Source: Thereva unica
Lineage: Eukaryota > Arthropoda > Insecta > Diptera > Therevidae
Direction of reading: 5' to 3'
Length of the DNA: 64,000 nt
Assembly (NCBI GenBank): GCA_949987705.1
Contig: OX465284.1
Location: 114,683,163-114,747,162, forward strand
The position numbers were made by a program, and so were the translations under genes. Below are positions 25,201 through 40,200 of this stretch, in pieces; the first letter of the stretch is position 1, and each line of letters opens with the position of its first letter. Below the pieces are notes generated by a model. It was not told the origin of the DNA and ran no database searches. It was given only the letters and a program-made list of their open reading frames with translations.

Positions 25201-28200
25201 ACGGTGAAAAAACCGAAAAAGCTATTGCACGAATTCGAAACCCAATCAAAATAAAAAAATGTGAGTCCGCTGGAGGGCAACTGTTTCCGCCCTATGGCCC
25301 ATGAGGGATTAAAGGATCGTAAAGAAGAATCATGGAACAAAAGTGGCGTAAGAACTCAACTCCAGCATCAAAGCTTGCATGCCTTTATACGATTGATTTC
25401 GGCAGCGTTTAATTTCTACTCTGAAACTTTGAAACCCTTAACAAACGCTGTTGTCACTTCTTCCCCAGCATGTCCACAATGTCGCCTTGCTGATCTCGTC
25501 TTGTACGCACGCACTCATGTGAGCAAAGCCTTCTGAAGAAATCGAGAAATTATATTTGTTTGGATGGCTCTTATCTGCTGTTGGAATTAAGTAAATTTGA
25601 CATCTGATATTTTCGAAGTAGCAAAAATTTCAAAAATTTTGTTTACCATCGCCAGAAATACTTACGCTAGCAAATTTTTTTATATTGTTGTAAAGCTGAA
25701 ATGGTTTTTTTCTATCTGCTGTGATGCTGCTGAAGACTTTTCTAGGTGTCCATGCTTCGATTCCTGACAGGCTCACAATAGTCGCTCCTTTAACGTCTGG
25801 TATTTGTTTTCTTCATGTACATAAGTATGAATCGATTTGGTGAGTCTTATCAGTTAGCTCTAGGTATTTTCAAAGCTTTGGATAAAATGTGGCACCCCCC
25901 GAATAAAAATAATTAATGGTTGGTTAATTGGGTAATTTTTTAAAAGCATAAACGCGTCCGCAACTAGCACCCATAGCGAACAAATGAGCTTGCCATATGG
26001 CAGTCGTGTCGTTTTACCAAGCGGTCCCCTAATTTAATACTAACCACGTCCAATGCTGCTTGACTTATGCTATCGACGAGAACTGATCTATTAATCTGAT
26101 CTAATTGTACCCATAATGGTCACTAGGATAATCGCCCGTTTTCTTCGTCCTATAGAATTTCTTAAAGCTCCAATTTTGCTCCCTATACCCTAAAAATAGT
26201 ATTAGAAGGGTGCGAAGGACTGTCTTATTTCCAAAAAAACGTGATACCCCTCTTAAACACTTCATTTGACGGTGTAAAACTATTGGCTGATTGATTGCTT
26301 AACATTCTAACCGTGACATTAACTAAGGGTTTGCGATGGAAGGATCATATTTATTCCAAACCGCCAAGCAAGCGCCCTAGTGTTTAACTTATTTTTGATC
26401 TGATCATTGATCTGCTTATACAGTTGTCAGTAGCTCTCTCTCTCTTGATATTGAAGGAAATAGTAAGGGCCGACGAAACAAGCTTACGTAATGAATCTCA
26501 AAGAGTTATTTTCTCTGCAGTTACTATATTACTGTAAAAAATGCTAAACAAATGGAAATAACTAAATGAATAGTGTGCTGTGATAAAAGATAACATCGAT
26601 TATAAAAAGCACAAAGAATATGATAAATATGCCCTTGCAAATAGTGTAAAACCTATTTACCTTCATAAATTCAACCTCATAAGCCTGTTGAAGTAACATA
26701 CACAATATAAAATACCTCAGCACAACAAGTAGTTTTTACACCATCAAACAAAAGATAAACAAACTCACTTAACCCATTTTTTCTTGATAAAATAATAATA
26801 AAATCAACAAAGCAATTCTTTTTGGATGAAACTTGTTCAAACACAATTATTTATTCATTCAACACCGCAGTTGTTAATTATTCATCCCGAAACCCTCAAA
26901 AAGCGACACTTCATCAAAAAATTCCCCCATAAATTTCGTTTTAGCAAATTGAATTTACGAAAATGATAAAAACCAAAACCAAAAAAAAAAAAATTCTCAA
27001 AAAATAATTTGTCACACTTTCGTCGAACGAAATTATTTCAATTGACCATATCTGATCGACTGACATCGATAAATCATGCATCGAGCATGCATAAATTATA
27101 ACAGGCAGCGTGGATACCACCAGAGATCCAGATTCTTAATAAGGCAAAACACCTCTGGAGAGACCTCTCCATGCTCCTCCATATAGATATATATTGGCCA
27201 CCTGTCTCACCTGCCTCACCTGACTGCTCAAATTTTTCTTTTTGAATAATGATCAGTAGTGGTACTTTACAGTCGTCATATGCATATGGTGTTACGTTAT
27301 TGGTATGTTTTTTTTTGGTGTTGTTCAAACTAAGGCACAGAGAGCGTTAATAATTGACTCTTTTTTTGATCGTATGGTTAAATTTTGTGTTAAGATATTC
27401 GATAGTCGATTTATCCGTGAAACTAGCATTCGATCCAGTCAGATTTGGTTTGTTGCTTAACGTAATAAGGCGCTGTTAGTGATCTTTTGATGAGTGATTA
27501 TGAAAAATTTGTTGAAAAAGGTGCGTCTTTTGAAAGTAATTTTCAGATTAAATTTGTAATCGTAATTAAGTAGATTTAAAATCAATTAAATTTGTTTTTT
27601 TTTATTAATATAAATTTCAGGTTCTTCATGCCACACTCAGGGTCCTCTCGATGGATCGCTTTATGCAACAATATTGAAATCACCAAAGTCACCGTCGCCT
27701 CCACAGAAAACCACTAATTATAATAATACAACATCACAACGAAATTCTTTTACTCAAAATCTAATATCACCGCCGCCTCAATTTAGTAATAAACAATTCG
27801 AAGTAGTCGAAAGGCGGCCAGTAACAAGCACTCCAATACGAAATAGTGTCGATAGTAACAATAGAAGGGAGACTAGCAGCAGCACAACTACCATACTACG
27901 TAGCCCAAGCCAGCCGAGATCAGATTATAGCTACGTGGAAAGTAGACCAGGAACATCACAATCTAACTATAGGACTCAAAACTCCTATCCATCGGGAAGC
28001 CAGCAGGTGACAATAGTCGAAACGTATCACACAAACGAAACTGGTCACAATCAAAACTATCAGAATGGGGGTAGAGAATCTGTACGAAGTCCACTTACCC
28101 TATCTATGGACTCTGGAATCTCAAGTAGTGGTGTTTTAAATCGTAAGACTTTCGCAACATTTCTATAACAAACAAAAAACAAAACTATATATTTACACTA

Positions 28201-31200
28201 TACCTATATATTTCCTTATTAATGACCTCTTTATTTTTATACACCAGGGCCCCAACAAGGATCGAGTGTCTCTCCATCCAGTTTCCCAAGTCAGGCGAGT
28301 CCGCAAGGTAAGTACAACTCCCTATAATGAAATCACACCGGTAATCACCTGGGCGAGATTCATTTAACCGCAACAGAATTCTTTCACTTGAACGTGACAT
28401 AAATTCTGATTAGTTGGACTTTTATTGGAGATGATCACCTTTTTTGATAGTGAAAGAGACCAACATTTTCACCATATATAGATTTGATACAAATGTGAGA
28501 TGTGGAAAATATTTCTGCGAATTTAAAGCATCATTCGCAAGAAATTGAATTTAACGGAATCTTTTCCAATATACCAACCTGTGTGTGTATGTATATCCGT
28601 GTGTGCAACATTCGTAGGTCCGCAATGCAATTTTTATATAGCACACTTTTGCTTAAGGTATACGTCAAGTAGTCAAGGCCGATGAGACACACCTAAGTAT
28701 TTATTTTATTGAATATTATGCACTTCCGTTTCTTGACCTTTTTATTTTTAGTTTGTTTTTTCATTTTCAAGGCTGTTTTGATATAAACTTCTATTAATGT
28801 GTAGGCGTGAAAGTAGCTTTTGATGTTCTTATAGTAAAACTTTCAAAAACACAAGATTTATGATTAGGAAATGCTTAACCAGGAAGAAATTTCATTTTGA
28901 AGATGAGAATCTTGTTTTAAAGGAAGAACGTCGTTCCTTAATGGCGTAAACAATATCAATGTAGACTTTCAGCTTTGCATTACTCATACGATTTTAGGAA
29001 GGTCGGTCAAATGTGCCCAACTATTGCAAACTATTGTCTCATAGGTTCGGATACAGAAGATAATGTTTCCTTATTATATAAAAGACAAAAGCCTATATAT
29101 CATTTTATATCAATAGTTATTCTCTAAAACATACCATCGATCTGCAAGTTATGATTCCATTATCAAAATAATTAGGACTTTTGATTCAATGAACACACCT
29201 AGACACTTCCTGTTCGGTATTCTATAGTTCGAACAAAATCTTTCATCTCTTTAAGTGATTCTGCAGAATGATTGTTGTAGATGGTAATAAGTAAATGATT
29301 TCATACGATTATTTCCCATACAAGCTAGCTCATTCGTTCTAGGTTTGTTTTTATGAAACAAGAAGCTTAGCGACTTAAATGTCTTACGACTTCTTCCTTT
29401 TGCAGTTCGAACGCTGACGAATTTTTCACAGTAGACTCTTTTTTTACATTTAAAAAGACTACTTCCTTTTAGTGAGGAAATATTGGATCCAAGAAGTATA
29501 TTGCCACAGCTTGAACCTTTTGTAATCTTAGCAACTCCCATACTTCATATTTGTAGACTAGGGCGCTTAAACAGGCTCAGCAATCTGCCTAAAGATTTTT
29601 AGCTTAGAGATATTTGATTAAGCAAGGTCGCGACAAAAAACGAGACTCTGCTTCTCGCTATACCGGCTCAGTTACGAAGAAAGTAAAGAGGACATACTCT
29701 TTCTCTTGAAAACTGATCCTATTTGTGCGTCCTTCTGATTTTCCATAGGTAGTAATTTAAAGTGCAGTGTGCGATAATCAATCCTACTAATGTACCTACA
29801 TCAAGCCCAAGAACAAATCGCTTAGAATTCACTAGTGTAGGCGTGGACCTATAGTATATTGTGCAGTTCATCAGAGCCCGATAATCTAGAGACTTTTTCA
29901 CCAAGTTGCTGGGTGCTCAGAAGTCGTTTCCGGACCGATGAAAACAGTGCCAGAGCTCTCTGTCCAAGTTATTCTGCACGAAGCATTGGCAACCCGGGTT
30001 CCACATAAGAGGGACATGATTGAGAATGTTGGTAGTCTCAAACAGCTTTGAACTTGGTCTTATGAGAATCTCTCGGATTGCCTCTTACTGGTCATAGCCA
30101 GTGTGCCAAGCTCAACACTCTACTAAGCTTAGAAGGAGACTTAAACCTTGAAATGCCTTAGCTTTCTCCTGCCTGCGATCTCTTGCATAACTTTGGGAGT
30201 TGAAAAAATACTTAAGACCATCGCCCAAGTGGCCATTCGATCCCACCCTTAGTGCAACGTCTAAAGCGGATGGAGTCATATAAAATTGAGTGGATTTTCA
30301 ACATTTTTTCATATATTCAATCTTAGTCGCTTGCAATACCCTAGTTTCCCCAGATTTGAGTTTTTCATCAATGTTGTTCAGCATAAAACTCCTAGAGTAT
30401 GCTCTGCCGCCAGCACGTAAAATATATATGTACCTTTGTTCAGTCAACAATTTGATGGATTTTGCTCAAATTATAATTTACTTCTGTTACACGTTTTTAA
30501 ATTGATTACAAATGGGTGTGATTGGTTTTAAGATATGGATTTGAAATATGTTTTAAGATTAGATATTATTGAAGTACTGTTTTCATGATTATCTATGATG
30601 ACTTGTTATTATTTATTAAAAACAATTATTGTACGAATAATTCCATGCAAACAAATTGAGAAAGGCGAGACATCTTACAGATAGCCGATGCAGTGATGCA
30701 CCGACGATCTCAGTGCCCTTCAGGCGTCCGTGAAAAACACAAAAAAACGTTGCCACCAATATTTTTAAATTTATTTCTTAATGCGACTTTTTATTAGAAT
30801 TCAACAGAAATTTAGGTAACGGTTATTTGAAATACACTCAAACTTTTTTATGTTCGACCACGTTCTGAAGAGTACACTCGGGACTAACCCACTTTCTTCA
30901 CGCTAAATTCCATGTTGCGCTCAAAATCACTGTCCAAATTTCACAACTAAAATGTCAGACGCCATTGAATATTGAGTACCTACTGATACGGAAAAGGGCG
31001 GTGCTGTGTAAATTTCAGTGAAAAATGCATCACTGAAGCCACTGACACGGAAAGCATCGGAACCGTGCCATTACGGATAGGTGGGGATTTAGCCACCTTT
31101 TATTTCTGCCATTTTCACAGCTTTATAAAATAGAGAATTAGAAAAAATCTACTTATTATTCTTAGTAATTTAATTTTACACCATTTGGAGTAGTTTACTG

Positions 31201-34200
31201 TGGTCCCCCGGCCGCTGCTTAAGACCAACACCCAAATACCTAATGTGAAGTATTTATTTTAGACAACAAACTTTTTCTTTAAATTCATATTTCATGGTCT
31301 AACCTAACTGATAGTCAGTCAACCGTGCTGTAGAAAAATGTTCACTAATAGTATCATGCCGTACACGGAACTCCACGGTAACCTTCAATGAATACATTGT
31401 TCCTTTTGTTCTCAGAGATCGAAGGTTCAATTTCACTAAAGAGACTTAAGTAGTTTATCAAAGCCTTGTTTTCATGGCCACAATTCTTATGGAAGGAACG
31501 CATATGCTCAGTGTATCGGGCTTCTCTTGTTTATATTCTAAGATACCATTATAGTACACTTAACTGATCTCTCCCGAAACCAGTTTTGCCGATCTTATAG
31601 TGTCAAAGGAATAAATAACTTCTCCAATGAGTTCCACTCTGCTCCTGAAGATTTTGCTTATCTGAACTAATGAAACATATTGACGTTATTGGTTCGTCAG
31701 TACGGATCTTGTTATTCCAAGATAAATTGACAGTCTACGATTGTAGTTATTACGATTTCCGATCTTCGCCTGCCTTGAAACCGACGGCATATGGATTTTA
31801 GTCTAGTGCACGCTCAACTTTTTTTCTTTTGTCTCCGAATCTGTACCAGTCTATAGTTTGACCTGTCACCTCTATAATAAAATTGTCTATATTTTTGAGT
31901 ATGAATCGTTCTTATTGCTGATCCTTCTCCAGTTTGCTTGTGCTGAAAGACTTTGTTCTGTTTTATCCTTTTAAAAGTTTTTTAATGTTGATTCTTGCCG
32001 TAGACAAATCCATACATTTTGAAATATTCAGAGTGGCGTTTTCAGGAATTTGTATGGTTCTTTCTAGTTTATTATGTTGATCTGTATAGTCAGTCATTAA
32101 ACAGGCAAATAAAACGGTCTAATATGGTCACTCTCACTTAGAACCAAAAAAACTCACTTTTTTGATTATGATGAATTTCCATAACAACTTTTTGTCACTC
32201 AGTAACTCAATCGATTGCCTCTTGTGTTAGTCGTAAGCTGTGGGTAAATGTTTTCAGAACTATTTATAGAAATATGCCTATGTATTTACAAATTTATTAT
32301 ATTTAGTAAACACAAACTATAAAAACATCTCAGTAAGTCCAAAATTTATTTTATTTTATATAAAACAAATATTATTTATATTAAAGCTATTTTTCTCATC
32401 AGCACAGAAATTTCTTTAAACAGATATTGTACAAAAAACCACATTATGCCTAATGCTTCCATAAAACTGTTCCAATCGCCAAGAATAAATGTAAAAACTT
32501 TTTTCCAAATCATTTCTAAATAAGATTTAAATATTTCTAAAATACACCTCTACCTATACTATATACATACGTCCCATTTTAAATTTATGTATATCGATAT
32601 CAAGCTCGCCCATATAATTATTAACGCTTCATATATCAATAAATATATCTGTGGCACACGTGCCATACCTTGCAGCATAATTTATTAATTTATGCAGCAG
32701 CAAAAAGCATTTTGTTTAATCCCCCCAAAATTCATTATCAATTCATCACAACATGGCACACTTCGATCCTACCGATCGATAATCATCTCTCATCCAAGTT
32801 TCTCAAGAAGCAGCCGATCATGATTAATGACATCCAATTAAATGCGATTTATATCGCATTATCTTGTAAATAATATAATTTGATACTTCTTTGGTGAAGT
32901 AGTGTAGATAGAAATCTAAGGAAATTTCTCTTCTTATGTTTCAGAAGACCGCCACCGTGAGCTGGATGACATCTTGTCCGATATGCTAATGACAGTTCAA
33001 GATATTCCAGATTTTAGTAAGGGTTACAACAAGCAGACTAGCCAAAAGATTGTTCGCAGCCAAAGTGTTATACCGTCGTCATCGACAACAACAACACATG
33101 TGAATTACGTGTTGCCAGTGCCGAATCAAAATTATAGCCGAGACACAGTAACGACAACAAGATCACAATCTTGCATCCCACACGGCCACGAAACGGGAAG
33201 CTCGTACCTGACCAAAGAAAGAGATCACTACGACACCTCAAGCACAACCACCTTAACGCCACCGCCAAGTGAGAGCGGACGCGATACTCCGGTGGCCGGT
33301 GGGTATACCAGCAACTCTAGCAACATTTCTACACTGCAACATCGTCAACAAGTTGTGTACCGAGACAAGAGAGAAGTTTATACAACAAATACAGCCAGCA
33401 ACAACGCCGCCACGATCATGGATCAGCAACATCAGTCTTCAGTATACCCGCAGCCAGTACGGACGGAATCGGTGGTAACAATACCAGGAGCTTCTGAAGA
33501 CGAAGAGAACATACCGTATCACGCCCGCGAACATTCGCAACCATTTTCATACGGCAACGTACCGCTTAACGGCCAATCGGAACTAGTAGAGAGCAGCACT
33601 TCCGATCCCAGAATGATTAAGATGCAATCAGGGCTGTCGAGCCCTTCGCTCGTGCGCAAGACGCTCGGTAGTTCGCAGACATTGCGCAAAACATCGCCGC
33701 GTAACGATTTCGAGGAAATGCTGCGGGAGCGTCGGGAAAAAGTGATGAGTGAGAAATATTCGATCAGTGATAAACCTTCGTCCACTAATAGTGGCTTTGA
33801 CAAAACCTACGATCGCTACTACTCAACTGAGTCCTGGAACAAGGGCCAACAGCCAAACGGATATCACTACTATAACGAGCCCTTGAAGAGATCCAACACC
33901 CTGGACGGCTTTCATCGCAGCACCAGCTCCGATGGGTGAGTAAATCATTTGTTTTCGATAAATAAAGTTCGATATTTTTTTCTATTGAATTTATCGTGAT
34001 GTTTTATCTAGATTAATGTGGGTTGTGTGGAAGTTTTCTTGTCCTTTTATGGAAATCAACGATGGCGGTCTAATATCGTTTGTTGGGAAACAAGAAGAAC
34101 GGAATTAATGTGATTGTGATGATGGTGGAGAAAAAAATATTGTTGTGTGTTTTGAGATTCTTCAATATCGTAAAAAAGAAGAAAAATGTTCCACGAAGAA

Positions 34201-37200
34201 AACAATCAATACTCATTGAGAAATTGGGTTAGGTTCAATAATTATTTTTGGAATCGGTGCTCCATTTATTTAGAATGGAAATATGTTTTGATTGTTGTTG
34301 TTCGTATGCTCTGTCCTATATAGTGCCCTGTGTATTTTAACTAAACAAAATAGATCTTATTCGAAAAAAAAAACCAAAAATTTAAACCACCAAGCCAAAG
34401 ATAGAGTTGAGTTTATTACAAGATATTTTGTTATTTTTTATGTGATTATCTAGATATTATTGTTCGATTGGTGAAAAACTCTGAAAATTGAATCATGTTA
34501 ACATACAAAAAGTAGTTTTGTTATTTTACTTATCGTTCTTACAGTTAAATATATTTGCCTACTTGTTTCAAGTGAATGATAAACCAAATTTGGTTGAACC
34601 ATTTAGGCCAATTATTTTATCATCACCTACCAAATTTTATTAAACCAACCAAATTTCAAGCTTGGTTTTCCCTTCTATATATTTATAGTTCTTTTTAGTG
34701 ATCCTCGTTTTTTGTTATAAAAACATAAGTTTCACCTTGGGGAAAGTCAGTCGAATTTGGATTAGTTTTTGTTTGATCAATTTTAGAATTCTTTCTTTAA
34801 ATTCTTTCAGGTTTGACCTCTGTAGATTAGTTTTGGGATGAAATCAGCATTTCTAGATGAGTCAAACAGTCAGGTGTCTGTGATCATGTAAAAAAACGTT
34901 ACATAATTCTGTCGTTTTAGCACATGCGGTTACTACAGTAATTTAAACTTAAGCAGTTTAATCTATATTAAGTATTTTCTTTCTTAAAGCTGGTAAATGC
35001 TTGGATTAGAGATGAATAGAAAATGTCTTGAGGATTCTAAATTGGCTTGATCTTTTCTAAAACGGTTCACATTTTGTACAATAACATCTGAATAATTAGA
35101 AACTTCTTTTTAAAGTCAGTTAGAGACTTCAAAATTTACTCAGAATTACGCACTCTGCTGATCTATATCAACAATGAAGCTTCTAATTAGTAGTTTGTTT
35201 CTAGTTCAGACCAGATATTATTGAGCTAGTCTATTTTGACAAAATTTTTCTTCCGGTAATACTGTATAGGAACTAAACTACAATAACGAGGTCAGTTCTA
35301 CTTCTTGTACTCTTGACAGCCACCGTACCAAAGTTATTAGACTGCTTGAACTAGCTCAGCTTAGATTTGAACCCCTGAATGCCGTGCCGTGCAATGCCCT
35401 TCGGCAATTTCTAGTATTAAGCTTGATTTGAAGGTTAGAAGAGACTAGGAGAGGTTAGGGGACTGGGGGTGCTTGAGAGAGAGAGAGCAGTAGAGCTAAC
35501 TGTACCGGTGCTGGCGGCTAACCTATGTATTTAAGCCTGCGTAAACAAAACGACTCCCATGAGCGACCGATCTAGAGTTCTAGACTACTGAAAGGGCGTG
35601 ATCAAGCTGGGAAATATTTACCGTGCTGTTTGTTAGCCGGGACCCTAAAGTGTGCTAGTGCGATGGTGGTCCTAGCTGAATTATCACTTCAGTAGCACAC
35701 GATCGCATTCTGTCGGGCCCAGTATAGGCTGGGCCTTTTGACTTTTTGATCATCCATAGGTCGTAATTTCGATCTCGTTACGAGGTGGCACAGAAACAAT
35801 TTGTTTGGTAGTCATTAGACCAGGTATGAACCTTCAGTGTTCAGTATATTTCATCTGGGTTCGACTCTATTCACCAAAATGGTGGATGTTAGCCAAAATG
35901 GTGGATGTTAGTCCGATCCTCTACTGGGAAATCATTAATATTTTCATATCGTATCCCTTTTTTTATATGAAATTCTAGCGCTCAGGGGAAATGCCTTTTT
36001 CTTCTATCGACGCACTATCATTGAGTGCTCCAGACAGACAGATTGTAGAGAGAAGAGGTGATAGAACAGGAGATCGCCAGATTCGGATGGATGGATTCCA
36101 ACCACGGACCTCTGGGATGGAAGTCGGGCGTCGCCTTTACCCATAGCTTATCTAGACCCAAATTGTTTGTGTTGCTTTTGAAATATGAAAAACGGTCACA
36201 AGTCACAACCCAATCACAAGTGGATGGTAAGTCTCAACCAAATTGTGTATTCTAACTTTGAAGTTACAATTTTGACCATCCGACAATTTTAACAACGTCT
36301 ATCAAAATTGTTGGCTGTGCAAGGTCACAAGAATATAAAATGCAGGCTTATAGGATGTTTTTTTTCATAATTTTTCACTGACTCGACAACCAAGCCAGGG
36401 CTTCGATGAGAGGTTCTCGCCCGTTCACATACACTCGACCTTACTGTATTCATATTTTCTGGCGTACTTTGGCTACTTTGTCTCCTAGACTTTGCTTTAT
36501 CTCATAAATACAAATTGACCACTAGAGGGGAATTATTTAAGATTTTTCTTATGATTGGGTGCTTAGAATATCAAAGCAGCTGATAGTTACAAGAATAAGT
36601 CTCGAACTCTTAATGATAAGCACTAGTCACAAAAGCTTGTGACTTATGACTAGTCACAATTTAGAATAGGGGGGTCAATCACAAAATAAGGTGCTCTTTA
36701 TATTGCCAACATCTATTTGATCTATGACAGAGTATAATTTCTGAAGTTTGTCTGAAACCAATTTTAAGAAAAATAAAGAGAAAAGAGTGAAACGATTTCT
36801 GTACGTTCGATATCATCGTACCAAATGGTGTCATTATCATATAGGTGCTAGTTTTTTCGATATAGTATAAATCATGATGGATTAGACCTACTTAGTAACT
36901 TGTGTAAAGAAAGTAAGATGATTAGGTAAAATAGTAAAAAAGCGAAAACCAGTGTCTCAGAATGGATATCGAACCAGGATCTACACATTCCAATTATTTC
37001 TGGGAAACTATCATTCAAATCGCTGCAACGACTTGTTTGGCAGTAGCCCATCGTGTTAATCCAATCCTCTCACATTGTTGATTGTTTGTGGCTCTATTTC
37101 GCGAATAGGTCGATCGAGGTTTTCCTTAAGGGCGTTGTGGATCGTTTGGAGTAACAACTGTCCTTAACATTTTCACATGAAAAATTACATCGATCGGGGT

Positions 37201-40200
37201 TGCCAACTGTCGAAATAATACGAACTTAAAAAAGTAAACCAACAGATGACCCAGCCTTTAGTTATGGTTACTCCGAGACTAAAAAATCGGCATAAAGAGT
37301 TCTAATTCAGTTTTAACTCCAATCAAATCAAGTTCTATAGTCCAATTAAAAATGACATCCTTCATATTACTTTGGCTGGCATTCTGCCCAATATTTAATA
37401 TTTTTCACAATCTTTTCCAACCTCAACAAATCCAGTGATTCAAAAATGCATAAAAATTCGCTTAAATTGATCCTTAAGGGAATATTTAAATCTCGATCAT
37501 TACTTTTCCGATATTAAACTACTAAAAATCATAAAATAAAATTTAATTAAAACATGAAACTACCTCTTACCCTATAAAAATCTTTCGTAACACTCCTTGT
37601 TTTTTCCTTACATTCTACCCCAGGGCATAATTAAAAATATAAACATATAATTGCGTCGTTTAAAAATGTTGTTATTTTTAAAAGTAGTTAACGTGGTTTC
37701 ATGTTTTTTTTTTAAATTATCGTAATTTTCCTATATATTCTAGATTTTCTCATTTTAATAAACATCATAAATAAATTTTTAATTAATTATAATTCGGCAA
37801 AAAAAAAAATTCAAGGTATTTTTTGGTAATAAATACTGCGCCAAATCGTAACTATTTAATCATAAATTAATCAAAAATTTTGTTGCCAAACCACTTTAAT
37901 TATTTGAACACATTAAAATTAGCTAAAGATATAAAAAAATACAGCATCTATATTCTTCACACATGTCTTGTATGTTATTAGGTAAATTTTCCAAATTAAC
38001 ATTATAAATAAAAATATTCAGGAAAAAATACATCAAAATCACTTTCAACAATAGATAAGAATTTTTTTATGATATATCGTTTGATAATTAAGACTTTTAA
38101 AAATGATTCTTTTGACACTCTTTTCTTTATCTTTTTCCCATTAATAAAAAATTTCATGAATATAAGAAAAATACAAGAACTTGAAAACATTCTCAATAAA
38201 TTCAGTTTTAAATATGCCTAATTTCCATATTACGGCCAAGTTTAATTCCCTAATATCGAAAAGCAATTTTTTATCCGACTAAAGTCAAATTCAAGTCGAT
38301 TTATTTAAAAAAAGTTGATCTATTCAAAATTTAAGAATATTAATTTGTATCCAATGACTGCCACCACAAAAACATGTTCTGTTGGCTTAAAAGTCGCAAG
38401 TGTTAAGAAAAATGTGCTTTTGCGCCGTCGCAAGGTGCTAGAAAATGAATAAACAAACACACACCAACAGAGGCCGATCAATAAAAAAAAGTAGTCAACA
38501 ACTTCGGCCACCGCAAACAGGAAACAAGTACCAAACAACTTTGGGTTTTTATGTGATTTTATATAATACTGGTACTTTACAATCCACCCTCCCACGAGCA
38601 TCTCCATTGCCCATGAAGTAATTTATCAAGAGTGCGCGCGCGGTACATCCACACAATATCTCCGCAGATCACCACCAGCTTCTCTTGTGTATACTATTTA
38701 GAAACAAGTCACATATCTTGGATGCCTTCTGCCGGAGCACTAAAGCAGCTAAACTAAGCCAAACACCACCTACCTCTATTACCTTAATCAAGTTGACTTT
38801 GCCACTTTTTTGTATCAATTCGACCTCTTTCCTAATAATATAAATTGAACTGAACAAAAAAAGATAATAATAAATGCTGTCGAACTGGCTGAAACACACT
38901 ATTTTGAAACTAGTTGCATGGGCGATATATATATTGATTCTACTAGTATAGTGCAGAGACCAGGTTAAGTGGACTGGGCCCGACATTTCCAAATTGATCA
39001 GACTTCAATCGATCCGCGTCCAGCTAAAGTCCACTAATGACTACGGCATCTGAATCTGGATTTTCCAAAAATAGTGTCCATTTCGCCACAAATTGGCCGA
39101 ACAAAACTGTTTGAAATTTGTTAAATGAAACAACAACAACAAAAAACGACTAGATTAGACCATATGTGCCTCGTAGGAGTCGCTGCTGCTGCTGCTGCCA
39201 CCACACACAAAACAAAAAACTTTAAGACAAAATGGCAAGAATAAGAAAAGTTGTTTACTTTAATATTCACCAATGGACCCCGAGAAAACATATGTTTCGT
39301 TCATGCCTGTCTCTCTCGCAAGTACTTGTCGTAGACGACGTGTTTTTGCCAAAAATAAAATAAAATAAAATAAAAAATTAAATAAAAATTGCGACTTTTT
39401 TTTAATACATTTTGAAATTGGCTCATTCTCAAGAACAAAAGTAAAATTAAGATCGCGACAAAATTCGCTCAGATCAGACCCAGACGCAGTATGTGGATCA
39501 CCAGACACACCAGATCAAGGCTAGTGGAGTGCTTCTGATGTTAATCACCAGCGCACAAGATGCGGACTTTTGTCATCAACGGGGGAAAAGTTGACATCAG
39601 GGTTAGAGGGTAAATAACGGAGGACGTCGGAATGTGTTGCACCGACACTAGCTAGATAGATCCACAGTGAGATCACTTTTATGTTATGTCAGCCGGTTTC
39701 TATTTTCATATCAGATCTGAGTCAATTGCTTAATTTGTATGTCACCTACTGCTGTGCAAAATAATTGCATAACGAGCTTTGATCGCGCAGTTTATTATTT
39801 TTATTGCTATTGCCACTGGCGCATCTTTTAAGTGAAGCATTTCGTAATCTGGAAAAAAGTGGTTGAAGCACTGGCTATAGAAAGATAAAGAGAAGGCTCC
39901 CAGTTCAACCTCCTGTGGAGCCTTGGTGGTTTGAATTTATTTTTGATCTTTAACGAGTTTCTGATGTGCACAGTTGACTCAACTCATATTTTGATTTGGG
40001 TCAATACATAGTTCTTCGAAATATCACTCGCTTAGAGAAGTTGGTGACCCTCGCCCAAACGACCAATCTCCAGGGAATCGCATTTAGAAGAAACAACCAA
40101 ACCACGCGCCTATTCTTACATGTAGCATTGGTACAAAATAATAGCTACGGTTCAGTTCTATGTTAGACCTTCACCTATCTCCTCTAAAGTTATTATACTT

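Larger units (their letters stand above)
18012..27620 (+). other. Tensin intron of 9.6 kb with a broken LINE and SINE
   Basis: Contains the RTE-like LINE (18700-20870, minus) interrupted by a tRNA-derived SINE (19360-19850), an imperfect palindrome (23740-23990), a 5S-derived repeat (26008-26195) and a CR1-like LINE fragment (26200-26400). The tract 22230-22900 is more complex than average and could hold an internal promoter. 20880-22200 and 24000-26000 have no recognisable feature. Confidence 0.75.

Noticed and set aside
26008..26124. Functional 5S rRNA gene
   Set aside because: Many substitutions in the conserved core and no T-run terminator in place.
36930..36995. Another tRNA-derived SINE (minus)
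   Set aside because: Only a weak B-box-like GGTTCGATATCC is visible, with no A box or body match.
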